Assembly (NCBI GenBank): GCA_017629035.1
Contig: JAGBXX010000012.1
Location: 62,001-126,000 of the forward strand
Reading direction: 5' to 3'
Length of the DNA: 64,000 bases
DNA from: Alistipes sp.
GTDB taxonomy: Bacteria; Bacteroidota; Bacteroidia; Bacteroidales; Rikenellaceae
Made by a program: the position numbers and the translations under genes. How positions within the stretch are numbered: position 1 is the first letter of the stretch; each line of letters starts with the position of its first letter. Positions 16,618 through 24,621 of the stretch are shown here, in pieces. The notes below the pieces were generated by a model that saw nothing but the letters and a program-made list of their open reading frames with translations, did not search any database and had not been told where the DNA came from.

Positions 16618-19530
16618 ATGAGAACACTACGTTTTTTGATGATGGCTCTCACGGCCATAATGATGTTTGTAGGTTGTACTGGCGAGCCAGATTTCGTCTT
16701 GCCACCAAACCCCAACCCACCAACCCCAACCCCAACTCCTGGACCATCGGAGTACCCCCTAATCTCAACCGACCCAGCATTTGTCACTGAGGCCATGACC
16801 GAGGATATCACAGTCATCCTCAACACCGCAGGCACCGCTGCTGACGGATTTACAGGTGAGTTGTATGCCCATACTGGCGTGCTCACAACAGAGAGCACAA
16901 CAACTGGCGACTGGAAGTATGTACTCTCGGAGTGGGGCGATAACATCCCTGAGTGCAAGCTCGAGCCACAGGGCGACAACATCTGGCACTACACTATCAA
17001 GGGTGGTGTTCACGCCTGGTATGGTGTTCCTGAGAGCGAGCAGGTAACTCACATCGCCTTTGTATTCCGCTCGGCAGACTCTACCATCGAGGTCAAGGAC
17101 AATGGTTCGGACATCTTTGTTGAGATGGCAGTTGAGGGTCTTTCAGTTAAGATCATCTCTCCTGCGCACGGCTCAATTCTCCAGGTTGGCGATGAGTGTG
17201 TCGTACAGGTACAGCAGCAGGCTGCAACAAACGTGAAGCTCTTCAAAAACGATGTTGCTGTGGCCGAGACTGGCAGCGCAACACTCTCATACACCTACGC
17301 TCCTACTGAGCCTGAGGATGTAGTATTCAAGGCTGTGGCTACTGACGGCGTTGACACTGTTGAGCATAGCGTAAGCATTGCTGTCTTGGGCGAGACCGAG
17401 AGTGCTCCACGTCCTATCACCGCAGAGAATGGCGTGACAATCAATGGCGACGAGGCTACATTCTGCCTCTATGCTCCAGGCAAGAAGTCAGTAGTTCTCT
17501 TGGCCGACTTCAACGAGTATGCTCCATCAAACGAGTCTATGATGAAGCGAGATGGTGACTACTTCTGGATTACTGTGTCGGGTCTTGAGCAGGGCGTTGA
17601 GTACGGCTACCAGTATCTCGTTGACGGCACAATCAAGATTGGCGACCCTTATGCAACAAAGATCCTCGATCCATGGAACGACAAGTGGATAAGCTCTACG
17701 GTATATCCTAACCTCAAGCCTTACCCTTCAGAGTACACTTCAGATATTGTATCGGTGTTCGAACTCTCACCCGCAGAGTTCACTTGGACAGCTACATCAT
17801 ACCAGCGTCCTGAGGAGAACTCACTTGCTATCTACGAGCTTTTGGTGCGTGACTTCAGCGAGGAGGGCTCTATCAATGCTGTGACAGCCAAGCTCGACTA
17901 CCTCGAGACTTTGGGTATCAACGCTATCGAGCTCATGCCTATCCAGGAGTTCGACGGCAACGACTCATGGGGCTACAACCCATGCTTCTTCTTTGCTGCC
18001 GACAAGGCCTACGGTACCACTGAGGCATACAAAACATTTATCGACGAGTGCCACAAGCGTGGTATCGCAGTCATCCTCGACGTGGTATTCAACCACGCCA
18101 CAGGTCAGTTCCCATACGCTAAGATGTGGTGGAACAGCAGCGCAAACAAGACTGCTGGCGACAACCCATTCTTCAATGTCGATGCACCACACAACTGGAG
18201 CGTATTCCACGACTTCAACCACACCTACCAGTACACTGTGCAGTATATCGACGAGGTTCTTGAGTACTGGATGAAGGAGTACAACGTCGATGGCTTCCGC
18301 TTCGACCTCACCAAGGGCTTCGTTCAGAACCCTGGCAACTACGATGCAGGTGGCTACTCGGCTCAGCGTATCGGCATCTTGAAGCACTACGCAGAGACCA
18401 TCCGTGCTGTCGACCAGGATGCATACATCATATTTGAGCACTTCTGCGATCAGTCGGAGGAGAACGAGCTCTATAACTCTGTAGGTGCTCTCTGCTGGAA
18501 CAACAACCAGCGTGGCGGCTACATCGAGACTGTGATGGGCTGGTACGATGACGGCAAGAACGACGGCTCGGCATACTGGGGCGTTATGGGCGACCTTCAG
18601 GGCAACAACTGGTCGCATGATATCACCCTCAACTACGAGAACGGCATCTACGTTGCTCAGGATGTAGTATTTGCCGACGCCAACAAGGAGGGTTGCTGCT
18701 TCAAGATTCGCAAGAACCGCAATTGGAGCACATCTTATGGTGTTACCGATGGCACTAAGGTACACAACTTGGGTGCTGCAATCTCGCTCAACGGTAGTGC
18801 CAATGTATTGATGAATGCTCAGGTAGGCGTTAAGTACGATATCTACTTCGACGCCACTGCGATGACTGTATACGTAATGGCCGATGGCCAGCGTCCTTCA
18901 CAGTTGTCACGCGCACGCACCATGTCTACACGTGCTGGCACTCAGAGCAACTTTGCTGACTTCAAGAGTGGCCGTATCAACAACATCGAGACCCACGACG
19001 AGGAGCGTATCGCCTACAAGGCTATCACCTCGGGTCAGGAGTATGTCAAGAACGACTGGGCAGTTCTCAGCAAGCGTCTTCAGGCTATCTATGCCCTCCA
19101 CTTCCTCACTCCATATCCAAAGATGATGTGGCAGTTTGGTGAGCTCGGCTACGACATATCTATCGACTATAACGATCGTACAGGTCGCAAGCCTATCCAT
19201 TGGGACTACTACAACGATGCCAACCGCAAGGCCCTCTACGACGCTATGTCGAAGTTTATCTCATGGCGTACCGACAACCAGGACTACTACGGCCAGGACT
19301 ACCTCGCTGTTCACACATGGAATGTTAACGACGTAGATATGGGTGGCAAGACCCTCGTGATGGACAAGGTTATCGTTGTTGCAAACTTCACAAATGCTGA
19401 GGCTTCGACAACTATCTCTAACCCTAACCCAGGCGAGTGGACCAACCTCATGACTGGTGAGAAGGTTCAGGTCAATGGCTCACACACCGTGACACTACCG
19501 GGTAGCGACTATATCATTCTTGTTAGATAG
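16618..19530 (+). CDS. GH13 alpha-amylase-family lipoprotein with inserted SusE/F-like module
   Basis: A 970-residue surface or periplasmic lipoprotein (Cys20 in FVGC) with a Pro/Thr linker at 27-46. Domains in order: a starch-binding-like module to about 175, an Ig-like domain (180-260), a CBM48-like domain (about 270-390), then the GH13 barrel. All four GH13 regions are present: DVVFNH 488-493, GFRFD with nucleophile Asp563, Glu607 in IIFEHF, and His793-Asp794 in ETHDEER. Between Glu607 and His793 lies an extra stretch of roughly 110 residues (about 650-758) whose pattern (NNWSHDITL, ENGIYVAQDVVF, CCFKIRKNRNWSTSYG, YDIYFDATAMTVYVM) resembles the starch-binding modules of SusE/SusF. It should hydrolyse alpha-1,4 or alpha-1,6 glucans; exact specificity is open. 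Single-gene unit converging on the pullulanase. Confidence 0.92.
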   Translation: MRTLRFLMMALTAIMMFVGCTGEPDFVLPPNPNPPTPTPTPGPSEYPLISTDPAFVTEAMTEDITVILNTAGTAADGFTGELYAHTGVLTTESTTTGDWKYVLSEWGDNIPECKLEPQGDNIWHYTIKGGVHAWYGVPESEQVTHIAFVFRSADSTIEVKDNGSDIFVEMAVEGLSVKIISPAHGSILQVGDECVVQVQQQAATNVKLFKNDVAVAETGSATLSYTYAPTEPEDVVFKAVATDGVDTVEHSVSIAVLGETESAPRPITAENGVTINGDEATFCLYAPGKKSVVLLADFNEYAPSNESMMKRDGDYFWITVSGLEQGVEYGYQYLVDGTIKIGDPYATKILDPWNDKWISSTVYPNLKPYPSEYTSDIVSVFELSPAEFTWTATSYQRPEENSLAIYELLVRDFSEEGSINAVTAKLDYLETLGINAIELMPIQEFDGNDSWGYNPCFFFAADKAYGTTEAYKTFIDECHKRGIAVILDVVFNHATGQFPYAKMWWNSSANKTAGDNPFFNVDAPHNWSVFHDFNHTYQYTVQYIDEVLEYWMKEYNVDGFRFDLTKGFVQNPGNYDAGGYSAQRIGILKHYAETIRAVDQDAYIIFEHFCDQSEENELYNSVGALCWNNNQRGGYIETVMGWYDDGKNDGSAYWGVMGDLQGNNWSHDITLNYENGIYVAQDVVFADANKEGCCFKIRKNRNWSTSYGVTDGTKVHNLGAAISLNGSANVLMNAQVGVKYDIYFDATAMTVYVMADGQRPSQLSRARTMSTRAGTQSNFADFKSGRINNIETHDEERIAYKAITSGQEYVKNDWAVLSKRLQAIYALHFLTPYPKMMWQFGELGYDISIDYNDRTGRKPIHWDYYNDANRKALYDAMSKFISWRTDNQDYYGQDYLAVHTWNVNDVDMGGKTLVMDKVIVVANFTNAEASTTISNPNPGEWTNLMTGEKVQVNGSHTVTLPGSDYIILVR

Positions 19531-19553
19531 TTGCTAACAACACCCAAAACTTA

Positions 19554-19584
19554 AGAGGGGATGTCCACAGCGGACATCCCCTCT
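19554..19584. terminator. bidirectional terminator between the two GH13 genes
   Basis: Perfect 13-bp arms (AGAGGGGATGTCC and complement) with a 5-base loop, followed by TATTTATATTATAT. Serves both converging transcripts. Confidence 0.85.
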
Positions 19585-19609
19585 ATTTATATTATATATT
19601 TAGGTCAGC

Positions 19610-21586
19610 CTAAAACTCAGCAATGATAACTGCCGAGATAGGCTCTACTGCAAGTTTGCCCTCTGCCTCAACAGCCTCGCCGCCATCGAGCCACCAGCTC
19701 TTGCCATCCGATATCCACTTGTAGCTACCCTCAGGAATAGCGAACTCTGCAACCTCACGTGAGCCATTCATAAGCACCACGATGCGCTTAGCCGAGTCGA
19801 TACCCTCCAACTTATCGAGCACAAAGCCTACGGCAGCAGCATTGTCATGCTCGATGAACGATAGGTGCTCACGCACACGCTCAGCAGTCTGGAGCGCAAA
19901 TGCTGGATGTGCCTTACGAAGTGCAATAAGAGCCTTCACATACTCCACAAGATCGTTGTACTTGCTCTTGAGAGCCCAGTCAATGGCGTTGTACTTATCG
20001 GGCATGTTATATGTATTCTTCTCGCCATACTTCGAGCGGAACATCTCCTCGCCACAGAAGATAAATGGAATACCCTGCGACGTAAATACACCAAAGTGTG
20101 CGAGCTTAACCATAGCTATGAGCTCCTGCTCCGAAGCCTTAGGCGAGATATGCTCCAGACGGTCACGCATATTGTGGTCATCGTGGCACGATACGTAGCT
20201 GATATGCTGCGTAGGTGCTGCACACCATGCCGCCTCAGAGTGCTTTACCTCGGGGTGCTCAACACCACCTGCGATACCAAACTTGAGAGCCTCCTTGTTG
20301 CCCTCAACGCCATGTATAAAGCCTCCCTTGGACAAATCGAGAGTACCACGCAGAGCATTGCGGATATCGTCCGAGAATGCTCCCACGCCAGGCATCTGAT
20401 AGGTGTAGCGCTTGAACGCCAACTTCGACTCGTCGTATAGAGGGGCGCTTGCAGCCCAGCCCTCGCCATAGAGCAAGATATTTGGGTTCAACGCCTCGAG
20501 GCGCTTGCGGATAAGGTTCATAGTCTCGATGTCGTGGATAGCCATGAGGTCGAAACGGAAACCGTCGATATGGTACTCCTTGACCCAGTACTCCAACGAC
20601 TCTACGATATACTTCTGCATCATAGGCTTCTCGCTCGCTGTCTCATTGCCACAGCCCGAGCCATCGGCAAACGAGCCATCCTCGCGCATACGGTAGAAAT
20701 AGCCAGGAACCGTAAGCTCAAAGCCACAGTTCTCGGTCGATGTAGTGTGGTTGTAGACAACATCAAGCACCACGTTAAGGCCCGCCTTGTGCATAGCCTG
20801 CACCAGAGTCTTGAGCTCACGGATACGGCTCTCAGGGTCGGCAGGGTTTGTCGAATATGTACCCTCGGGTGCGCTATAGTTCTTAGGCTCATAGCCCCAG
20901 TTATACTGATCCGTAGGCTTCGACTCGTCGATAGAGCCAAAGTCGGCAGTAGGCAAGAGGTGAACGTGCGTTACACCCATCTCCACAAGGTGGTCAAGGC
21001 CCGTTGCAAGGCCCTCGTTAGAGCGTGTGCCATGCTCCGCCATGCCGAGATACTTGCCAGGGTATGCGCTACCTGCCGAGGCGTGAGCAGTCATATCACG
21101 ATAGTGCATCTCGTAGATAACACGCTCCTCGGGCTTAAACTCTGGGCTACGATCCTCGCTCCAGCCCTCAGGGTCGGTGTTGCGGAGGTCTATAATAGCA
21201 CCACGGTCGCCATTTACGCCGAGAGCCTTGGCAAAGATACCTGCAGTCTCCTTTAGAGGCTTACCATTGACAGTGAGCTGAAAGGCATACATCTCACCAC
21301 GGTGATCACCCTCAGCCGTAGCAACCCAGAGGCCACTATCTCCTCGGCTCATAGCTATCTCCTCGACAAGCTCCTCGGCACGGTATAGGCGCACCACAGC
21401 GCTCTCTGCCGTAGGTCCCCACACCTCGAATGTTGTTCTCTCGGGGGTGTAGTTCATCTCCTGAATAGGCTTCTCTGGGATAGCCATTGGGTCGTTTGAT
21501 GTTGTGCCAGCGCAAGCAACAACGGCTACGGCCGACAGAAGTATCGCACCAAAGCTCAGAAAGTTGTGTAAAGTCATAATACCCAT
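19610..21586 (-). CDS. pulA: type I pullulanase (GH13_14), lipoprotein
   Basis: A 658-residue debranching enzyme that cleaves alpha-1,6 links in pullulan, glycogen or amylopectin. The lipobox is AVVAC with Cys25, so it is exported. A CBM48 domain (FEVWGPTAESAVVRLY) precedes the barrel. The type I signature YNWGYEP is at 228-234; catalytic regions are DVVYNH 275-280, Asp346 in GFRFD, Glu375 in YGEGW and His468-Asp469. Two ATGs (21586 and 21577) are possible; both give a workable signal peptide. It is the last gene of the uvrD-led operon, 16 bases after the S41 peptidase stop. Confidence 0.93.
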   Translation of the reverse strand: MGIMTLHNFLSFGAILLSAVAVVACAGTTSNDPMAIPEKPIQEMNYTPERTTFEVWGPTAESAVVRLYRAEELVEEIAMSRGDSGLWVATAEGDHRGEMYAFQLTVNGKPLKETAGIFAKALGVNGDRGAIIDLRNTDPEGWSEDRSPEFKPEERVIYEMHYRDMTAHASAGSAYPGKYLGMAEHGTRSNEGLATGLDHLVEMGVTHVHLLPTADFGSIDESKPTDQYNWGYEPKNYSAPEGTYSTNPADPESRIRELKTLVQAMHKAGLNVVLDVVYNHTTSTENCGFELTVPGYFYRMREDGSFADGSGCGNETASEKPMMQKYIVESLEYWVKEYHIDGFRFDLMAIHDIETMNLIRKRLEALNPNILLYGEGWAASAPLYDESKLAFKRYTYQMPGVGAFSDDIRNALRGTLDLSKGGFIHGVEGNKEALKFGIAGGVEHPEVKHSEAAWCAAPTQHISYVSCHDDHNMRDRLEHISPKASEQELIAMVKLAHFGVFTSQGIPFIFCGEEMFRSKYGEKNTYNMPDKYNAIDWALKSKYNDLVEYVKALIALRKAHPAFALQTAERVREHLSFIEHDNAAAVGFVLDKLEGIDSAKRIVVLMNGSREVAEFAIPEGSYKWISDGKSWWLDGGEAVEAEGKLAVEPISAVIIAEF

Positions 21587-21602
21587 ATTTAGTTACTGTT
21601 TG

Positions 21603-23027
21603 TTAATCGTGATATAGGCGAATACCCTCTACAGGCGCCTCTATGCTGAGTGTCGAGGGGTAATACTCGAGCTCCTGGCAGCGTGTTGCTGCCGTCTCGA
21701 CACCCTTGCCCAGAATCTTGGCCAGAGCCGTAGCAAGTGCTATATCGTGCTGCTCATCGCCCCAATCGGCACGTGGCATAGGATAGTTAGCATCGTGAAC
21801 ACCCACACCGTTATTCTCCTTCGTAAGATCGACATCGGGGATGATACCCTCGCCCCAGTCGCCATCACCCTTAGCATTTAGACACATGAAGGTGATGGGG
21901 GCAAACTCGAGGTATTTGCCCGCAATGGTGGCACGTGTCACATCCATACCGCAGTTCTTACCCTCGGTCTGAGTGCCTATGAGCGTAACAGGAACGTCAA
22001 GACCACGAAGACCCATAACCACAAGCTCTGAGGCCGAGGCTGAGTAGTCTGAGCATATCACCGTGAGGTTGTCAAGGCCAAAGATCGAACCTGTGCCCTC
22101 GAGATTAAATGCCGAGGATTGCTGCGTTCTCTGGTTATTCGGGTTGCGCACCAGTGTACAGAGTGTGCTACCCTCGAGTGTTGAGGGCATAAGTGCCGAG
22201 CAGAGCTTCACGGCGGAGTCTACCGAGCCACCACGATTGATTCTAAGGTCGAGGATAAGCTCCTGGGCACCATCGGCTGCAAGTGAGCTTAGGGCAGCAA
22301 GCAGCTCGTCGTCATACGAGCTATCGAAGCTTGTGTAGGCAAGGTATCCTATCTTCGTGCCCTCGATATCAATCACCTCGTGATGCGCCACTGGAGATGC
22401 GTCGTAGAGGCCCTTAGAGATTGTTGTCTCGAAGCTCTCATCCGCAGTCTGGCGCTTGATAGAGAGTCTTATGCTCTGCTTTGTGTTGGCCTGAATCGAG
22501 GTGAAGTGGGCCGAGTAGTTGCTGTTGGTGATATAGCTGTCGTTGATCTTTACGATCATGTCGCCACGCTTGATTCCCGCCTTGGCAGCTGGAGAGTCCG
22601 GGTATACGTGGTCCACGATGAAATAGTAGTAGTTGTTCTCACGGCTGGCAAGCAGAATCGTGTAGTGCAACAACATACCGAAGCCCGTAACCTCGGCACG
22701 TGTCGACGTCTTGTACTCCGAGATATATGAGTAGAACGAGCGCTTGCCGCTGCTGTTGACATATCCATCGTCAACATTTGTCTTGAGCTTCGACAACGCA
22801 TGCTGAAGATACTCTGACCACTTATAGTGCTCTCTATCAAACAGAAAGTTCCTATCCTTGACCTCATCGAGCCAGTAGTACTCCTCAACGAGGCGCTTGT
22901 CGATATAGGCAATAATCTCCTTATCCTGACTGCTATTCTGCCCCTGCGTAGGGTTGTCGACACCAGGATACGGATTCTTTGTGCACGCCGCAAGGAGGAG
23001 TGCAACTATGAGTGTTAAACGCTTCAT
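21603..23027 (-). CDS. S41-family peptidase lipoprotein with PDZ domain
   Basis: A 474-residue C-terminal-processing-protease-like lipoprotein (Cys15 in LLAAC). An N-terminal helical region (IIAYIDKRLVEEYYWLDEV) is followed by a PDZ domain around 112-200 (VYPDSPAAKAGIKRGDMIVKIND) and the S41 catalytic domain. The catalytic Ser lies in SASASE (329-334) and the Lys is Lys357 in TEGKNCG, so both active-site residues are present. Several related Bacteroidetes proteins act on periplasmic or surface substrates; none can be named here. It sits between nth and the pullulanase with gaps of 4 and 16 bases. Confidence 0.92.
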   Translation of the reverse strand: MKRLTLIVALLLAACTKNPYPGVDNPTQGQNSSQDKEIIAYIDKRLVEEYYWLDEVKDRNFLFDREHYKWSEYLQHALSKLKTNVDDGYVNSSGKRSFYSYISEYKTSTRAEVTGFGMLLHYTILLASRENNYYYFIVDHVYPDSPAAKAGIKRGDMIVKINDSYITNSNYSAHFTSIQANTKQSIRLSIKRQTADESFETTISKGLYDASPVAHHEVIDIEGTKIGYLAYTSFDSSYDDELLAALSSLAADGAQELILDLRINRGGSVDSAVKLCSALMPSTLEGSTLCTLVRNPNNQRTQQSSAFNLEGTGSIFGLDNLTVICSDYSASASELVVMGLRGLDVPVTLIGTQTEGKNCGMDVTRATIAGKYLEFAPITFMCLNAKGDGDWGEGIIPDVDLTKENNGVGVHDANYPMPRADWGDEQHDIALATALAKILGKGVETAATRCQELEYYPSTLSIEAPVEGIRLYHD

Positions 23028-23031
23028 ATCA

Positions 23032-23682
23032 CTACTTTACGATTTTGTTTTGCTCGTTATAATATTTACATACTCTCGTAATACCGCAACTATCACACTT
23101 GGGTTTACGTGCCAGGCAAGTATATCTACCATGCAGAATCAGCCAGTGGTGGGCTATGGGTAGCAGCTCACGAGGAAAGCCCTTCTCAAGCTGTCGCTCG
23201 GTAGCAAGTGGAGTCTTGGCATTGCGGCTCAGGCCTATGCGCGCTGCAACACGAAACACATGCGTGTCGACAGGCATAACCTCTCTGCCCCAGAGCACCG
23301 CACCCACAACATTTGCCGTCTTGCGACCCACACCCTGCAACGACTGCAGATCATCGGGGTCGGTAGGTACCTCGCCACCAAAACGCTCCACAATCTGACG
23401 TGATAGCGAGGCGAGGTGTCGAGCCTTGTTATTTGGGTAGGATATACTCTTAATATATTCGTAAATCTCCTCTGCCGAGGCCTCGGACATAGCCCTCGCA
23501 TCGGGATAGGCAGCAAAGAGTGCGGGGGTGGTGAGGTTTACACGCTTGTCGGTACACTGTGCCGAGAGCACCACGGCAACAAGCAGCTCGAAGGGTGTTG
23601 TAAAGTTGAGCTCACTCTCGGCCGTAGGCATAGCCTTCGAGAAGTACTCGATCACATAGTTGTATCGCTCCTTGCTTGTCAT
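23032..23682 (-). CDS. nth: endonuclease III
   Basis: 216 residues from the ATG at 23682 (MTSKERYNYVIEYF); an upstream GTG would overlap the glycosyltransferase gene and is less likely. Endonuclease III removes oxidised pyrimidines from DNA and nicks the abasic site. The helix-hairpin-helix is LQGVGRKTANVV with the catalytic Lys, the catalytic Asp is in VDTHVFR, and the 4Fe-4S ligands form C-x6-C-x2-C-x5-C in CLARKPKCDSCGITRVC at the C-terminus. Two bases separate it from the glycosyltransferase stop. Confidence 0.96.
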   Translation of the reverse strand: MTSKERYNYVIEYFSKAMPTAESELNFTTPFELLVAVVLSAQCTDKRVNLTTPALFAAYPDARAMSEASAEEIYEYIKSISYPNNKARHLASLSRQIVERFGGEVPTDPDDLQSLQGVGRKTANVVGAVLWGREVMPVDTHVFRVAARIGLSRNAKTPLATERQLEKGFPRELLPIAHHWLILHGRYTCLARKPKCDSCGITRVCKYYNEQNKIVK

Positions 23683-23684
23683 AT

Positions 23685-24620
23685 CTATCTTGTTTTTCGC
23701 CACATACGCCAGCCTATCTTCTTGGCAAATAGGCCATACGATGCTATATTCTTGATTAGAGGTCGGTGGGCCTTCACATCAGACCACCAGCGACCTATAT
23801 ACTCTGCTATCGAGCCATTGAACGACAATACCCATAGTGCCGTGTTGTGCTTCTGCAGAAGTAACTCATCACGCAACCTACTATCGTTGTAACGCTCATC
23901 ATACCAGAGGCTTATATTAAGAAGCGAGTCCACGAAGGCTATCTTCTTACGGTAGTCTGTGTCGTGGCTCACGCTATATTTCAGCACTCGGTGCACAGCC
24001 ATCGGGCAGTCGACGCCTACATACTTGCTATTGGCTGCAAACCATAGCCACATAGGCAGGTCGTCGGTCAGCCACTCGGGGTGCTCCTCGGGGCGTATCT
24101 CGTCGTAGTATCGCTCCACAAGCTCCCTGCGTGCCACCACGGTGCAGTTCTCGGCGGGGTTGCGCCTGAGCATAGCCTCAAAGCTTGTAGGGCACTCCTC
24201 GCTCTCGGGGTATATCGTCACATTACCACTCTCGTCGATACGCTCCGAACGTGTGTAACACATGCCCAGCTCGGGGTCTGCCTCGAGAAGCTCCACCTGC
24301 ATTGCGAGCTTCTTGCGGTGTGTGAAGTAGTCGTCGCCATCGAGCAGTGCTATATACTTACCACGTGCTGCGGCAATGGTGCGACGGTAGTTCTTGCGCC
24401 AGCCTACATTCTCATCTGATGTCACTACACGTATGCAGTCGGGGTACATCGAGGCGTAGTCACGCACAATATTGAGTGTTCTATCGGTACTACAATCCTC
24501 GCCCACGACAATCTCGACACCAAACGAGGTCTGCTGTCTGAGCACACTCTCGATAGCCTCGGCAATGTAGCGCTCATGGTTGTAGGTGGTCATTATGACC
24601 GATAGAGTTATCTGGTGCAT
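23685..24620 (-). CDS. family 2 glycosyltransferase
   Basis: A 311-residue GT-A glycosyltransferase. It opens SVIMTTYNHERYIAEAIESV, has VVGEDCSTDRT and the metal-binding DGDD in IALLDGDDYF, all typical of GT2 enzymes that transfer sugars from nucleotide donors to cell-surface glycans. A C-terminal segment with NSKYVGVDCPMAVHRVL resembles GT2 enzymes of O-antigen or capsule clusters, but here it stands alone between uvrD and nth with 1- and 2-base gaps. Acceptor and donor unknown. No membrane segment. Confidence 0.9.
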   Translation of the reverse strand: MHQITLSVIMTTYNHERYIAEAIESVLRQQTSFGVEIVVGEDCSTDRTLNIVRDYASMYPDCIRVVTSDENVGWRKNYRRTIAAARGKYIALLDGDDYFTHRKKLAMQVELLEADPELGMCYTRSERIDESGNVTIYPESEECPTSFEAMLRRNPAENCTVVARRELVERYYDEIRPEEHPEWLTDDLPMWLWFAANSKYVGVDCPMAVHRVLKYSVSHDTDYRKKIAFVDSLLNISLWYDERYNDSRLRDELLLQKHNTALWVLSFNGSIAEYIGRWWSDVKAHRPLIKNIASYGLFAKKIGWRMWRKTR

Positions 24621-24621
24621 A

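Noticed and set aside
17965..18765. 266-codon open frame on the minus strand inside the GH13 gene
   Set aside because: It lies opposite the GH13 catalytic region, which has all motifs. GAG/CTC-rich codon use leaves antisense frames open; composition is Val/Leu/Ala-biased and no motif or signal is present.
20534..21256. 240-codon open frame on the plus strand inside pullulanase
   Set aside because: Antisense to a clear GH13 gene; no start signal or promoter.
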